From contig JAYMTJ010000032.1 in assembly GCA_036897525.1 (NCBI GenBank), forward strand, positions 1-64,000: a stretch of DNA of 64,000 nucleotides. The letters are read 5' to 3'. Within the stretch, counting starts at the first letter, position 1. Each line of letters starts with the position of its first letter. Both the position numbers and the translations under genes were made by a program. The stretch is from Pelargonium x hortorum (lineage: Eukaryota > Streptophyta > Magnoliopsida > Geraniales > Geraniaceae). Shown here in pieces: positions 22,541 to 36,593 of the stretch. A model generated the notes under the pieces. The model had not been told where the DNA came from. It searched no databases and saw nothing but the letters and a program-made list of their open reading frames with translations.

Positions 22541-25500
22541 TTTTAGTCCCGTCGGTTACCATACCATAGGCTTAGTTTAAAAGTCTTTTCAGAAGTATAA
22601 CAAATTTAGATCCTCATCCCATCAATAAATAAAAGAACTTTTCTTTCTAAAAGAAATACGCAATTCTTTGTTCGTCCTTGTATAGAGTATATAGATATAG
22701 ACGAAATTCTTTTAGTTATTCGATAACTAGAGCCCGATATGATATAGTAGCCGGTTTATCGTAAATTTAAGTGACTCCTCTCTACATACAAGATATTTAA
22801 AAAATAGAAAATATAGGTTTATTTACAGATTCCGAGATTGCATATGTATTTTTGGAAAGCTGCCGAGTCATTTATTTTACAACCCATCCTTAGCGGGTAC
22901 TCTTGGAAATTTCCCTTATTATAACAAGGTAGTTAGCCTCTCAGGACCCAGGGTTTTACTCTAATCTCTTTTTAGCTTAGTGAGGGCAACCTCGGATTAA
23001 ATTAATAGAACAAACTTTCCAACCTCTTTTTTCTTGACTGAAGTCCTTTTGTTATTGTATTCTCAGGAGCAATTCTCGAAATGAGCTTACTATTGTATAA
23101 GCTAAGGTTGGTTTTTTATAGTGAACGGCAAAATACGAAAACGTACTAAGTAAAAAAAAAGTCCAAGGTAAGTTGGCTTAGTTTTAAATCTAAAGTTAGA
23201 ATCCTAACCTAATAGAACTCGTAATTATCCTCAGTGAATCTAAAACCCCTTGTTGTTACTTACTGTAAACAAAGGAACAACTTGAGGAACTCAAATAGAC
23301 TCTCGCCCTTTCCCTTTCCTATATAAACTGAGTAAGAACTCTATGTAAGCAAACCATATTCAATATGTATTTATGTACTTGATATACCTTTTGTTATGGT
23401 TCTACTTCACTTTAACTATTTGCCATACTTATTTGTAAGTATATCAGATTTCGTTTTCTTTAATTTACTTAACCATACACTTATATGGCGGCTTTACCAC
23501 CCAGCCCTACCAGAGTCGGGGCTAATGGAAATGAATCCCGGCCTTGGACTACCCTTGAAAGCAATATTTTTAGAATCATCATTGAACCCATCACAAATTA
23601 AGGGATCCAGAAATAACTTAAAATAAAAAACTTATTAAAAGATTGTATTTGTGGAAAACCTAATCTAATTAAAAAGATGGGCGCTACTGAAGTTACTACT
23701 CAATTAGGTTTATTCAAGTTTAGGTATAAAGAAAGAGCTTATTAAGTATAGCACATAGAATAAAAAAAAAGTCCATTATTCCTTATTGCATAAGTTTGAT
23801 CCGTTGTGATAGAAAGTTTTTTGCTTAATTTAACAGGTTTCGTTGAGCCAAAAACTTTACTCGAGTTGTAAAGGTAATTTATAATAAACCGGATTTAGCT
23901 TTCTTTGGTACTGTACTACCTATTGACTTTCAAGTGCTAGAATGAGGATATAGCTTTTGTTGCATGCTTCTAAGCACTCGAATATGAATATATACACAGT
24001 AATAATTTACTGCCGAACTGCATTGGAACTGGGACCCTTGTTGAAGGAAATTTTTGGATTGTTTGCGGTTACTCGTAAAGGACTTGAACACCTATGAATT
24101 CCCTAGAGAAAATAAAGTATAGAACAGTTATTTTATAAACTAAGCGTCCCTAGAAACCAGTTGGACTTGAGTCATAAATATTAGATTTTCTTGTTTTTTT
24201 TAGTAGAGCCTTAGTAGTTAAGTTAACTCTCATCGAGCTTAAACCGATATTTATTTAATACATGGCACTTAGGGAATTGAGGACTAGTTAACTCTAAAGC
24301 AAGCTCTTCTTACCTGATATTGGATTGGTATTACAGAGAATTATTGTAGGATATAACACCTTTAATCAAAGGTATTCATAGTCGTAATAAGTCCTTGCGA
24401 GGGATTACTGGATCGGTAAAATGAAATAAAAGGAGCTTCGCTAAATTTCTATTATCAGTTATTTTATTTGCTTATTCAAATCTATGCGAGTTCTGCCTAG
24501 AAAAAAACTTTATAGAATAGTCCCACTTTTTTTCCCTTAACGATCAAAAAAAACCGGAACCTAAATAAATTTCAAAATAGGTTAAAAAAGGGAATAATCC
24601 CAAAGTTACTATCAAGAATGTCATTTATCCTGCGGTGCGGGTTCCTAATGCGTTGATTGATACATTTAACTCAATTTACTTCGTCCTATAATGAAATTGT
24701 TGGCCTCTTACAGAAAAGGAACCCTTTTAACTATATGCTTTATAGAATTCATTGTATTTGTACTTCTCGGGATCTTAAAAGCTGGACATGAAAGAAAAAA
24801 AACTTCCCTAAAAAATGGCCTTGTTTCGGAGTACTCTCTAAGGAATACCTGAAGAATCTATTCCTAGTAAGATAAGAAAAAGGGCTAACAGACTTCATTC
24901 AAGTCAATTCCTTTTTTAACACTGAACAAAAGCGAGTTACTCTATATTAGATATTAGGAATCCGTCAAGAGATTGTAGGTCTCTTGACTTTTTTATAGTT
25001 AAGAATTCTATTTGAACAACTAAAATAAACCTTAAAGTAGTAATTCTATTTTTTCACACAGGAACAAAACCAGCCTAGTTATTAAAAAAAAAGCTACCTA
25101 AAACTATCTCTAAATAAGAATAAGAAGAATACCTCAAGTTCACAAACAAATTAGAAATTCTATCTGGTCTACTAACTGGAATACTCTAGACTCTAGGGTA
25201 TACCTTCCTTTCTACTCCCTCCTTATCGAGAATATCTGGAAACTAAAGGGAAGGGACTCAAAGACTAGTTTAGTTGAACTTTTCCTTAATTAGAATATTT
25301 TATTCTAAAAGAAAGGATGGAAATCAATCCTAGAGGAACGCTTCCGAATGCCCTAAAAAGAAACAATACCTGTAAGGTTTGAGGCTATTTTTGTACTCTT
25401 ACTCTTTCTTATCTAGGCGGTAGGGTCCTTTTTTTTATTAAAGCAACTGTCAAGCAAGAAAAAATGCTTTTTACTTTTATAAGATAGGATCGTCACAGTT

Positions 25501-25821
25501 CACATGAGGTTTGGCTTGACTCTAAATACCAAACAAGTTACAAATATTATGAAAGTGTAAATGGAGTTATAAAGAGCAAAAACGGGTACTTGGCATAGTA
25601 TTACGCGAAGCATGTACCTCTAGCTCGGATTTTCCTATTAGAAACCTTCTTTCTATACGGGGAGGATAGCACTTGCAGTTTAGTAAGGTGGGTGTCTTTT
25701 ACTTTTCTTTAGTTCACTTGTTACTGCCGGTTTGTTTACAATAGAGCCTAATTCATAAAAACAAATTGAATTTAGACTCGCTAAAAACTTGATTTCCTGA
25801 AAGCAGCGAAAAATGACCTAT

Positions 25822-25833
25822 AGTTTAAACTAG
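25822..25833. repeat. 12-bp perfect palindrome
   Basis: TAGTTTAAACTA is its own reverse complement. It is A+T-rich, so chance occurrence is plausible. Confidence 0.7.
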
Positions 25834-28800
25834 AAACTAGGCATTCCTAGTAATCTCGAGATTCTATACCTTTCCCGGACACTTAACATATGAAACTTCT
25901 TTACGAGACTGACAACTAAGGAGTAAGTCATCCTTTGTAGAATACATAATTGGGATTCTTTCATATCCAAGGGGCTTTCCTCGAAAAAATAGGGAAGTAA
26001 GCACTAGAAATCTTAGTAAATAGAATCCCGTTGGTATTTAGTTATTGTCTTATAAAAGCATTTAATAAAAGAGCAGTATTCGTGTGCCCCTTAAGTAAGT
26101 AAAAGGGTTCCAAAAAAGAGCAGATCAGATCTAATAACTAATTTAATTCTAACTAATGAGGAGCCCTAATTTTTCGGGTTCTAGTTCTACTAGCTTTTTC
26201 AAAAAAGCAAGGGAATTTTCTGACTTCGTAGTACACTGGTGTTGGGCAATAAATAGAAATATCTCAGGCCAAAAGCACTTAATCTGAAATAGTACGGGAT
26301 CCTTATATGGATAAGAGAAAGGAGATGATAATATCATTAGAAAATAACATAACACTGAACTGCTGCCCCCACATTAGAATCACTTATAAGTAAGGGAAAG
26401 TTAAAATAGAAATGAAAAGGTAGTGAATCTCATTATTACTTACAGGGTAAACCGAAGCTAAAGTTTTTTTTTGGTAAATAGATTCTAATTTCTGGACTAG
26501 AGGCCTCTATTCTTAATTCTTAATGTGAGGGCTTTTCTCCCAGTTATGAAAATCTTGAGTTTAAAATACCTCATACTCATACCTTATAGGAAAACCTCTT
26601 GCCGATGGAGCATAAAAAAGTCTCGCATACATTCAACTTTACAGTTACTCAAAAGGCCCTGCCCTAACAAGAAGGGAATCTTGTTACGGACATCAAGTGC
26701 CCCTAATCTGCTAGTATCTCGTAACGAGAAAAATTTTTAACTTGATTAATTCAATTATAAAAAAGAAAGAAAGGGGTCCTGATAATAATTAATCATTAAA
26801 AACTTGAGAATATGCAGTATAAAGGATAAGAAAAGGTTCTTGGAGTAATAATACAATTGATAGAATATAGTAACAAGCTATTAACTGAAATCTAATTTTA
26901 TACCATACCATACTTCTTAAATTAACGTAACGCGTGTGTTTGTATCCCTTGTTAGATACCACTATCCCGCTTCCGCGGCAACTCTAATAGAATTCGACCT
27001 AGGATTTAGATCCAGAATCTTTAAAGTAGATAAAAGTAGATACCCCTTCAAAGCGTAGTGGGTCTCGGAAAACAATTTCTAATTAAACCTTCGGTTCGAT
27101 TTTGCAAGGACCCCTTTCTTTTTAAGTCACAGCCCTTTATAATACAATACAGGAAAACTCTTATAATATAACAAAATCTGAATCCAGCCAAACTACAAGA
27201 ACCTAACATGTGTTAAGTTAAGACAGAACTTCTATTTATTTAAAGATTTACAAAAGAACTTTCCCTAAGAGCTACTTATCCACTGAGACTAATAGCTAAC
27301 ACTCAAGACTATAAGACAGACACACAAGTGAGAACGATTATATGATGGCAAAGAACAATTTATTTCCTAATGTCCAGTAGAACACTTTTGAAAAAAAAAA
27401 GCATGGAATAGTAACAGATCGAGGATAGAAGGAACCCACAGATAGAAATGCTAGGATATAATCTTTTCAAAAGTTCTCATTACTAACTGGTGACTGGGAT
27501 AAGAATAGGTATGAGAAAAAAAAACAGCAGTCGATACAAAAGCGAAGTATAAGGAAGATCTTCTTTATTCAAGACTCTGATAAAGGTATCTGAAAAGCTC
27601 TATACAAATAGAAACACTTGTCAAAAAGTTGGTGTCAGAAGTAACTGTTCCGGAATATTTAACTAGGAAAACTTCGCTATATACATAACAAGAATGAATT
27701 TCTTTACTTTTATATAACAATAACACGGATTAGTAATAAGTATATTTGAAGATAGAAATTGTACAGGGCACGGCTTATAAAAAGCGTTACCGAGGTTTTC
27801 GAAATTCTAGGGGAGGAGTTCTACAAGACTTTCAAAGGGCTAAAAAAATAGCCTATAACTACAGCAAAGCGCTCCTCTAATGGCTAGCCCGGTACTTTGT
27901 GCCTAGACTTACCGGACTATTCGTGCTAGAAAAGCTTCGATATTAAGACGAAATCCAAGAGTACCTGTGAAAAAAAAGCTTAGAATACAGGACAAGTCTA
28001 CTTCACTTCTGAAGTTCCCTGCGCTATGCCAGAAAGACTACAAAGTGTAATGTAACTTTTTAGAAGGCACCCCCTCGGTTTAAGTTTGAATACGTGCACC
28101 TTGATATACAAGGATTATTCTTATAAAATGACTACTAACAATTCCCAAATCACTGAACAAGGTACCAAAAAAAGGACTCTATGTCTGGAAAAGGGCTTCC
28201 TTATTATATCAAGTGTAAGGGGTTAGGCCGAAGCCAGAGTATACTACTAGAACTAAACAACACAAATCCAGTTTCAATATTCAGTTCAGGGTAGTTTAGT
28301 GGTTTATAATACAGGGTTTCTTATGGCATTTTCGAGCTTTTTAAGGAATAGAAATTGAAAGCCTGAGATAGAACTGAAAGAGAGTAATAAGGACCCTTAT
28401 ATAAAAAAAGTCTCATTTTGTAAGGTAAATTCATTAAGTTCTATAAAATGGCTGTATCCACACTCTCCTATAAATATAGAATCCCGAAATTCCGGAGTTA
28501 AAAACTCAATTTGTGTCAATCCTTAATATTCGTGAGGCAGAGCTGCTAAGCCCCTATTAGCTTAAGTCAAGAATACCCAATCAATCTCTCTGTCTAATTA
28601 TTTACTTTTTACTAGAACATGTGCATGCGTGTAGGTAGAGGTAGGGTTTAGAACACATATTAGTTAAATAAATTACTAGTTTATCTAATCAAAGTGGTTG
28701 AATAAGTAACGCAACCCGCTCAGAGACTAAATATACTCGGCCTTCTCGAGAAAAGTAAGTGAAATAAAAATCTGGGGTGACTCAACTTGAATGCTTTACT

Positions 28801-30965
28801 GGAGCAGAAGAATTCATAAAAGTATGGTTGCAGGAAAATGGATCCTATACAAGACCTTACTTTTAGTAGTTCCTGTCTTAGATGAATATGTTACAAAAAA
28901 GTTTTTTTTTCTTATTTTGGAGACATCTTGTCTTGTAATAAAAAGAATAAGTCGGGGTATGCTGTACTGGTATAAGGGACTCACGTTTCCTTCCTCACAG
29001 CTTAAAAGCCCTTGTTTTCGTTCCTAGTTAACTGAATTTTCTAGTAAGGAGATAACGTATTTGTAGTAATAAGGGATTTACCTAAGTGCTATTCAAATAT
29101 AAACAAGACTCTGTGATTTATTTGGTTTCGAAGAGCCTCTTGTATGTAGTAAAATCAAGAAAGTTATGAAGTAAACACCCTGCTTCTGCTTATCCGGGGC
29201 TGGCTTAGTTTAAGTTTAAAGCTGAGTATAATTTAAAGCGCTTAAGTTACACGTTATGGATAAAAGAGTTGCTCTACTTTCTAATGAGAAGCCTATAAAG
29301 GGAAGGGGTTGCTCTGGATTCTGCCTCTAAATAAATGTAAACAAAAGCTGCCTTATATTAATATGAATTTTTGAAGTGCTAAGTATATAAGGATTCATTT
29401 CTCCGGAATAGATGACAGTAATTGCAACCCAGAAAAGAGATCCTAAATGAAATAAAGAAAGGAAATCCCGAAACTTTTCTACAAAGGCATTTCAAAGATA
29501 GGCGTAAGACCTAGATCCTGTCTAGAACCCTCCGAGGGTTCAGTAAAACGAATCCTAGACAAGACTTCCTTTGGTGTGTTAAATGATACACTATTTATAT
29601 TGCTCTCTAGATTCTTCAGGCATTCCCTTTGTATCTGGAACTTCCTTTTCTCTAAGTCTTTCTCGTACCGGAGTTGTCATTTTCATTAAAGGTTTCCTTT
29701 ACTAGTCGAAATATCTAAGTTTATAGAGAAAAGTCTCGATATGTGGATCCGGTTATAGGAATAGGGCTTATGGAGTTAATATACCTTAGAATTTAAGGAC
29801 CCAAAAGTTTGGTCAAAACTCAAATATAAGTAATCCCTGTTTTTTTTGGGGATAATCCGCTATAAAAAAAGAAATGAAAGAGTCTGCAATAAGAATTATC
29901 TAGCTAAACCGCCTTGTCCCCAAATTCTCCTTTAGTTTTAGTTTTTTGACCCCATGACTTATATAATTAAAAGGAAAACAAAGGATACCCCAAGTTTTTT
30001 TGCGTGTGACGTGAGTCAAGAATATCCAAACTATGGGTTCCGTTTATAAAATTATAAGAAAAGGCGGAGGCTGGGCTATGCCTTTTCAAATTTCTCGATT
30101 CTTTAACTTTTGAAGAACAAATAGTTCCGATAACGGTTAAGGTCCTACGCACGGTATCCCTGCATCTCTTCAGAGTTTTTTAAGGCGAATGCAATTTTAT
30201 TAAACTTTTCTACACTATGGAATACTCAAATTCATCTTAATAGTTAGATTTTTCCAGAGGGGAAAGGCCATATTGGGGCCTTATAAATGCGCTGCTCTTA
30301 CTGGGATTCCCTTCCGACTACAAAATTCCTTAAAGCGGACAAAAAAATGGAGTCAATTCTGCCACAAAGTGCCAAAAGTAACAAAACGCATCTTAAAATT
30401 AACCGTAATGTAATTATTTACTTTCGTTAAGTGTGTAAAACCTCTGAAATCGCTTCCTGCCAGCTCAGTCTTGTCAAAAACACAATTTCCACAAAAGGGC
30501 TCGTTATTTTCATTTTAAGGCTTCTAGTAGTTAAATGGAGTTCCTTGAAAAGTTTGGAGAGTGCGTTAAGCCTTTGCTTTTTTTTAGGTGAACCCTTCCG
30601 AAATCTTGAGTCTTTTCTGATAAGGGGTTCTCTTTTAACAGTCAACATCTTCCTTGGGAGAAGGGGCTTTATCCTATGATTAGCTTTAACTTACTTCACC
30701 CAAACCAGAATAAGTCAATTTAAATGGAATTCTGGAGCCCTTTTCAAGAAGAATCTAGATATTAGACTATGAGTAGTATAGGGGTGTACCCTTGACACGA
30801 TCCATAAGAAACTCTGAGTTGTATTAAAATATTGTAGAGGGGCCCCTAGCTAGAATCTTTTCTTTTTAGTAAAAAATTTCAAGTGTTCTTAGCCCGCAAA
30901 TCCTACATTTAATACCTTTTCTCTTAACCAAGTTCGGTAACCAAAGAGGATATGAAAACTACACC

Positions 30966-30983
30966 TATGCCTTATATGCCTTA
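30966..30983. repeat. 9-bp tandem duplication
   Basis: TATGCCTTA occurs twice in a row and is followed by a TATATA run. Confidence 0.85.
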
Positions 30984-31689
30984 TATATAAAAAACCTATT
31001 TATAAGAGCCACATCAAATACCAAATATCTGGAAGCGACCCTATTCTTCTCTTCTATCTAGAAGTTTCTTAGATTAACTAAAAGAGCTGCTAGTATAATA
31101 CGCAGAAAAAAAAATCCGGGACCTAACCTAATTTAATAAGCGTAACCCGAAATTCTGATCTAGGTTGGGAGGAGCTAAGGATTAGTTATCCCGTTTATTT
31201 AGGAGTTCCGTACTCTTTGTAAGGTTAGCAGTTATAAGTCCAGAGATTCCGTATTAGTAGAGAACCCTTTATTTAGTTTTGAAATATTAAAGTATAATAG
31301 TTTCGTAAATTCCATTAGTTTTGCAGTAACCTTAAGTTAAAGACAAAGTTTCAATTCAAAAGGGTGAGAACCTGGAGGAGCTAATTCTGAGTAAGGAATT
31401 CTTAAAAAAACGTGTTTACTTCACTTCCCTAAAAATTTTTATCTTTCTTGTTTTAGCTTTGAATTGGAACTAAGTAAAATAAAAAGAATGCTCTGGAATA
31501 GCACTCGCTCAGAGAAAAGGCGCCCTATACATAATTGAATCTGGAAAGAAGCGCTTGGAACCCGCAGTTCTCTCTCGTAAATACTTATAAGGTAAGGAAG
31601 CTAAGGGCGGAAACCCTTAAATTTGGGATTTATCAAAAGCTCTGACTATAGAGCACTAAAAGAAGCTTATTTATCCGGTTAAGGACTAA

Positions 31690-31699
31690 CCCCCCCCCC
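31690..31699 (+). repeat. Run of ten C
   Basis: Ten consecutive C lie in A+T-rich surroundings, followed by TCCGCGG. Long A or T runs are common here, but this is the only C or G run of this length that I saw. Confidence 0.95.
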
Positions 31700-32265
31700 T
31701 CCGCGGTGTAGCTAATACTCCTTTTTAAAATAAGAAAAGGTTCTTACTTTTGTTTTGATTGATTTCTCCAAAGAAAGTCTGTACCTCTGAAAAAACCGTT
31801 ATTTAAGATCTCTAAAAGCCTGCTATAACCGATACCCATGGACAGTGCGCCTCCTCTTTTCAGGACCTGGCAACTCATTTGCTTGTGTTCGAATTTTTAG
31901 CAAGGACAGTAAAGATTCTAATGCCCGGTAAAGGAGTGTCAACAGAATACTGATTCTTTGAGAGTAGAGTCCTAAGTACTTCTTACCGGTTTAGGAGTCT
32001 CCAAATTAATTAATTGTTGCTTTGTAGCTTGTATTAGTTCAAGGAGATAAAGAAATCCTTTTTAATATAATAGTGGGCCCATTTCGGACAGTGATATTTA
32101 GAACTTAAGGAAAGCCATAAAGTCAAGTTTAAGCCTGTTTTTCTAGTTTATGTTGTAGGTCTTTTAGTGTGTAGTTTTACTATATAGAATACTATTGTGC
32201 ATTTCCCTCCCTCCGTTACACTGAGGTACTAAAAGACATTCCTGGAGAGTCAATTCTGGATTGGA

Positions 32266-32322
32266 TCTATTGAATCCGTATTAGTTATCCCTTTTCCGTT
32301 TTTTGATTCTAGTTTCATTTTA
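32266..32322 (+). repeat. Dispersed repeat of about 55 bp, copy 2
   Basis: This is the partner of 11796-11850 in the same orientation. It stands alone in texture B, so it may be a small fragment inserted here or a leftover of a once larger shared stretch. Confidence 0.7.
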
Positions 32323-33145
32323 ATTCGATTAAGTAACTAAAAAAATATATAATTTTCATTTTAAGGCTTTCAAAGTAAACATGTTCTACTTAAGTGCCTG
32401 AAGTAACTAAAGAAGCTTAAACCTAGGGATTCCTTCAGGACTTTAGTTCGAAACATATGAAATGTAAAAAAAAGTCGTAGAATCCTAAGAGACCTCCTAC
32501 TAACTTGTAACTTGTGTTTTCAGGTATTCTAGAGAATCTGAATTATACAATTATACGCACCGTATATTTCCGCTATAGTATACTTAACTCTTTTTGGTTA
32601 ATCCAAATCTTAGCAAAAAGCCCTCAGCCAGAATCCCATTAGCATTAACATATCTCTTTTCGAAAGCCTCAACGAGAAACGTAAACACACTCTTTAAAAT
32701 TGACTACAGAATTGTTAAACGAAGTCATAGGAATTAATTCTATTTTGAGTTAGGAAGCATAAACGGCTGTTCCTTCTATTTGAGTTTTAACTTTCGATTG
32801 ACTTCCCTTTATGTTTTTTTAATTCAAAAGCTCGGAAAGTGTGTTATATGAATAGTTTTGGTGAATATCAAGTAAACCTTTAAATATATAATGGGTATTA
32901 TAAAAAGCCTACAATGGATATTCCAAGTGTCCTGTGAGTATCAAAGTTTGTATTATACGCATTTATTTAGCACGGAACCTGATAAACTTAGATTATTTAA
33001 CTTTTTAATATCAAACTTAGCATTTCCTACCAAGTCTCGCATAAAATGCAACAATTCTAAGCACTAAATAAGGGCATTGTCTTATTACTACGCAAATTTA
33101 GAGCCTGCTATTCATTCTTTTTAGGTAGGGTTCTTAGTTATTGGT

Positions 33146-33160
33146 TCAAATAGTATTTGA
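33146..33160. repeat. 15-bp dispersed palindrome, copy 1
   Basis: TCAAAT-AGT-ATTTGA is an inverted repeat of 6 bp around 3 bases. The identical 15-mer is at 34991-35005. Confidence 0.85.
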
Positions 33161-33989
33161 CATACTGCATACTTGCTTAGCCAAACTTAACTTTATCTAA
33201 ATGATTTGGAGAATTTAGGACTTATCTCCTATATACTTAATAAAAGGCTCCTCGTACAATTTTACAAAAAACGTTAAATTGCTTCAACTGCAGACATTTC
33301 GAAGACCCAAAGCTGCTTTTCCGCATATTAACCTTTTTGGACCAGCCGCTTATGGTGTTTTACGATCGGTTAGTATGTTAGTCTTAGAAATTACTAAAGT
33401 ACAAGACCTATAAAGAAGGAATCCTTAATAAAATTACTGACTATAGGATCTCAAAAGAGTAACTTACTTAACTTTTACACGCACAGACGAGCATTAAAAC
33501 CTAACCATGATGCCCCGTAGGGGGCCAGTAAGTCATAACAAGAATACAGAGTATCGAACATGATAGTTGCTCCTACCCTACCTGAAAATGAGACGAAAAG
33601 AGAAAAAAAAAGCAAGCCGCTTGTTACTAATAACTTACTAAAAGATGCTGAACCCGCAACTTAAAACATAAGCCCTTTTATTATAACGAATTCCTACGGG
33701 TATTCTATTTATATTAACCCATGGGCATTATTAAATATTGTTTGTCAGTCAAGAACCAAACTAGATATTACACAAACGAGCGGAAGTGCCGCTAAGATAC
33801 AAATCGAGTTACTTATTCATTGACTATTGAAAGAAAGTACAAAAACTGAGAACTGAGGGACAATCTTGTTTCTAGAAAAAAACAACCATAATTACTAAGA
33901 TAGAGAGAGTGCCGGAAGTTACAATATTTTTTGATAAATAAAAAAAAAAACTAGAGCTTCTTTATCTTTAACCCGATATGAATAGAGGA

Positions 33990-34730
33990 TTGATTATTTT
34001 CGCTGTTGTACTAACTAAGCTATCGAGCCTAAGGAATTGGTGCTTTACTCTTGCTATACCATCAGCAACTTGCTCCATCAGATACAGCTTGGATTAGAGT
34101 TGGATTTCACTTTTGCTAACAAAGAAGAACTAAGAGCTACAATTAATAGAGTGTATTCTTAAACTATTAGAAATTCTTAGGACTCTGTTTCCATTAGCAG
34201 TTGAAAGCTTTCAAGGTACAAGGACATTAGACAAGAAGACAATTCAGAGATTCCTAAACCTGTTATAGTTATAAATGACTAGGACTAAAAAAAACTAAAC
34301 TCTCAAAGACAAGAGAATCTGTTCTATTGGCAGTACCCTCACAAAGCCAGCTTTCAAAGTAATAAATGACCTAGTTCACCCTCTTTCAACTGCTTTACAA
34401 CTGATCGGAGAAGTCCATTCCAAGTCAACTTGCCTGCAAAGGAAACCGAGAATACTGAATATAGTGATGTAAGCTTTCCTAATAGCAAGTGAAAACCGGT
34501 ATAGGTCAATAAAGTAAGCATTCTGCTAATAGCTAGTCAATGTCAATCCAAGTCTGTGTAGGTAGGAACGGCACCTGTAGGGATTGCAAGTCCTGTCTAA
34601 ACCAAACCCATATGTCCATGTCAGCCCGGTTAAGAACTACCTTTTAGTTAGTATTAGCTTCTATTCCTTTCCAGTCTCTGTCAAGCAATAACAATTCTCC
34701 TTAGCTCAGTCAAGAGTAGTTCTTAAAAAA
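33990..34730. other. Non-coding DNA, texture A island 4
   Basis: No gene was recognised. It is a compact island of higher G+C with texture A words (CCATTAGCAG, AGAGCTACAA, TTCCTAAACC). It carries the second copy of the 17-bp repeat at 34419-34435, shared with 12612-12628. Its edges fall near 33990 and 34730. Confidence 0.55.
34419..34435 (+). repeat. 17-bp dispersed repeat, copy 2
   Basis: Identical to 12612-12628 and in the same orientation, 21.8 kb away. TCCATTC precedes it directly. Confidence 0.8.
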
Positions 34731-34990
34731 TGACCGGCGTAAACATTAGAAGGAAGCCGGCTATACGAAAAAGAGTAAGATATATAGCTTTCTAGGTTGA
34801 AGTTAAAATTTTCATGAGAAAAGAGTCCTTTTAAAAAGCAGGGTTTCTTTATGAAATAAATAATTTGGACGTTCTCTAATCTAACAAGCGAACCCCTTAG
34901 AATGGATTTTACAAGTCAACGTAGAAATTTCCCAGTCTTTGTTACTTTTTTAATAGAGTATATAGGTTATTTATGATTATGGTACTCAAA

Positions 34991-35005
34991 TCAAATAGTA
35001 TTTGA
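34991..35005. repeat. 15-bp dispersed palindrome, copy 2
   Basis: Identical to 33146-33160, 1.8 kb away. The flanks are unrelated apart from A+T richness. Confidence 0.85.
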
Positions 35006-36578
35006 TAACGGGTCCTATTCTATAGTTAATAGTTACTCCCATAGCTGGGGGTCCAGCCCGAGTCAGGTATGTAAACCTTTTTAGTCTTCTCTCTATCAAG
35101 GTGGCCCCTTTGCTTTTAAAATACCAGCTTCGTTCTGACCTGAGGTCGTCCGAAATACTTAGTAGTGTAAGTTCTGATTTTCAAGGCAGTTCTTAGTCAG
35201 ATTTTCTTAGAGTAACGCCTTTCTATTCCTTATTTGGTAATAGAAAATGTCTTATATGTATATTAGGTCAAGACATTTTTCCTTCATTTTCTTTTTATAA
35301 GGGATACATGCAAGTGCCTTTAAATTGACTGTAAAATACCTCTGTTTTTCATATTACAGGACAAATTTAGCTGACAAGGGATATTTGCTTACTATTGTTG
35401 CTTTTTGAAACTACAAATTATAAATTGAATTTATATAACAGGGGAACTCCTTGCTTATAATACATGCAAATATGGATATATGAAGAAATACCCTAGTTAT
35501 TTTACTTTATCTAATATTCATTTCAAAGTCAATTAATGTAAACGCAATTTGAGTGTAAGAGTCAAAAAGCATAGTATGTAGAACTGAAGGCAAGCTTGCT
35601 TGTTTTCTTCTCTTTCTTAGCCAGTGTAAGGGAGTGGTCACTAAGATCTAAGAATTTACTGTAGGCAATAGACACCTACGACAAAAAAAAGCAGACCTAT
35701 ACCTAAATAGGCAACTAAAAACTCAAAACCGGGAAGGCAAGCTAGAGCCTTTTAGGTTAAATAGGCCTCTTTTTTATAAAAACCAGATTAAGTACCCTTA
35801 GGAATAGGTTTTTTCATATACCCTTTCTTTAGTTTATTATATAAAAATCTCTAGACTAGAATACTTCAAGCTTTTTGAAAGCCTATCCTAATCCTACAGG
35901 AAAGTCCAAATACCGGGATACCTGTTTTCAACTTGTAGACTGAGGGCTACCTAACTGGAAATGGATATCCTAGTTAAATAGTATCCCTCCGGTAAAAAAA
36001 AGACCTCGTAGAGTACCTTTAGTTCTGATTTACTGGCAGAGAGTTCCTTGGAGGTTAGCCTCTAGTATGGCTTGTAAAAGACTACATCTCTTAAATTGAC
36101 TATAGAACCCCAGCCAGCCCCTAAGATAAAAAAGAAGATCTCAAAGACAGAGAGCAAGTCTTGATTATTTTCTTTCTCGAAGTTCTCTTTGTAGTACTAA
36201 ATGTTGATATTGAGAAAAAAAGCTTCCCATATATATAATAGTAGAGGTACAAGGGCTTGCTCCTAGCTTCTATGGACAGCTAGCGTGAGTGGGTTTAGGC
36301 ATACTTACTTGATTGAGCAACAGAAATATACCCATATCATCTCAGTATATAACTATAAATTAACAAATACCAAAAAAGAATGCTAAGATAACTGCAATAT
36401 AGGATAAGTACAGTCTAGATAGGCTAGAACAATAAAATAAGGCTGCTACTAAGGCTAAGGCTGGGAGGGGGCTCCTAAGACAAGGCTGCAGAAGAAGACA
36501 GGGCAAAGACACTTAAGCAATTTAATTTAGAGTATGTGTAGGAATAAACAAAAATAGAAAAGGGGCAATTTAGTAAAT

Positions 36579-36593
36579 AAGAAAGAAAGAAAG
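36579..36593. repeat. GAAA microsatellite
   Basis: About three and a half AAGA units, a typical short slippage tract. Confidence 0.85.

Larger units (their letters stand above)
22541..33989. other. Long non-coding A+T-rich DNA, texture B
   Basis: No gene was recognised in 11.4 kb. Visible structure is limited to a 12-bp palindrome TAGTTTAAACTA (25822-25833), a 9-bp duplication TATGCCTTA (30966-30983), a run of ten C (31690-31699), the second copy of the 55-bp repeat (32266-32322), one copy of a 15-bp palindrome (33146-33160) and A runs of 10 to 11 bases near 27384 and 33940. Frames at 30427-30648 (minus) and 30431-30679 (plus) lie opposite each other and match no known protein. Confidence 0.6.

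Noticed and set aside
28286-28350. GGGTAGTTTAGTGGTTTATAAT, like a trnG D-arm
   Set aside because: Only the D-arm is similar; the rest does not fold.
30427-30679. Overlapping plus and minus frames
   Set aside because: Antisense pair of 73 and 82 codons with no homology recognised; at most one could be real and neither has support.
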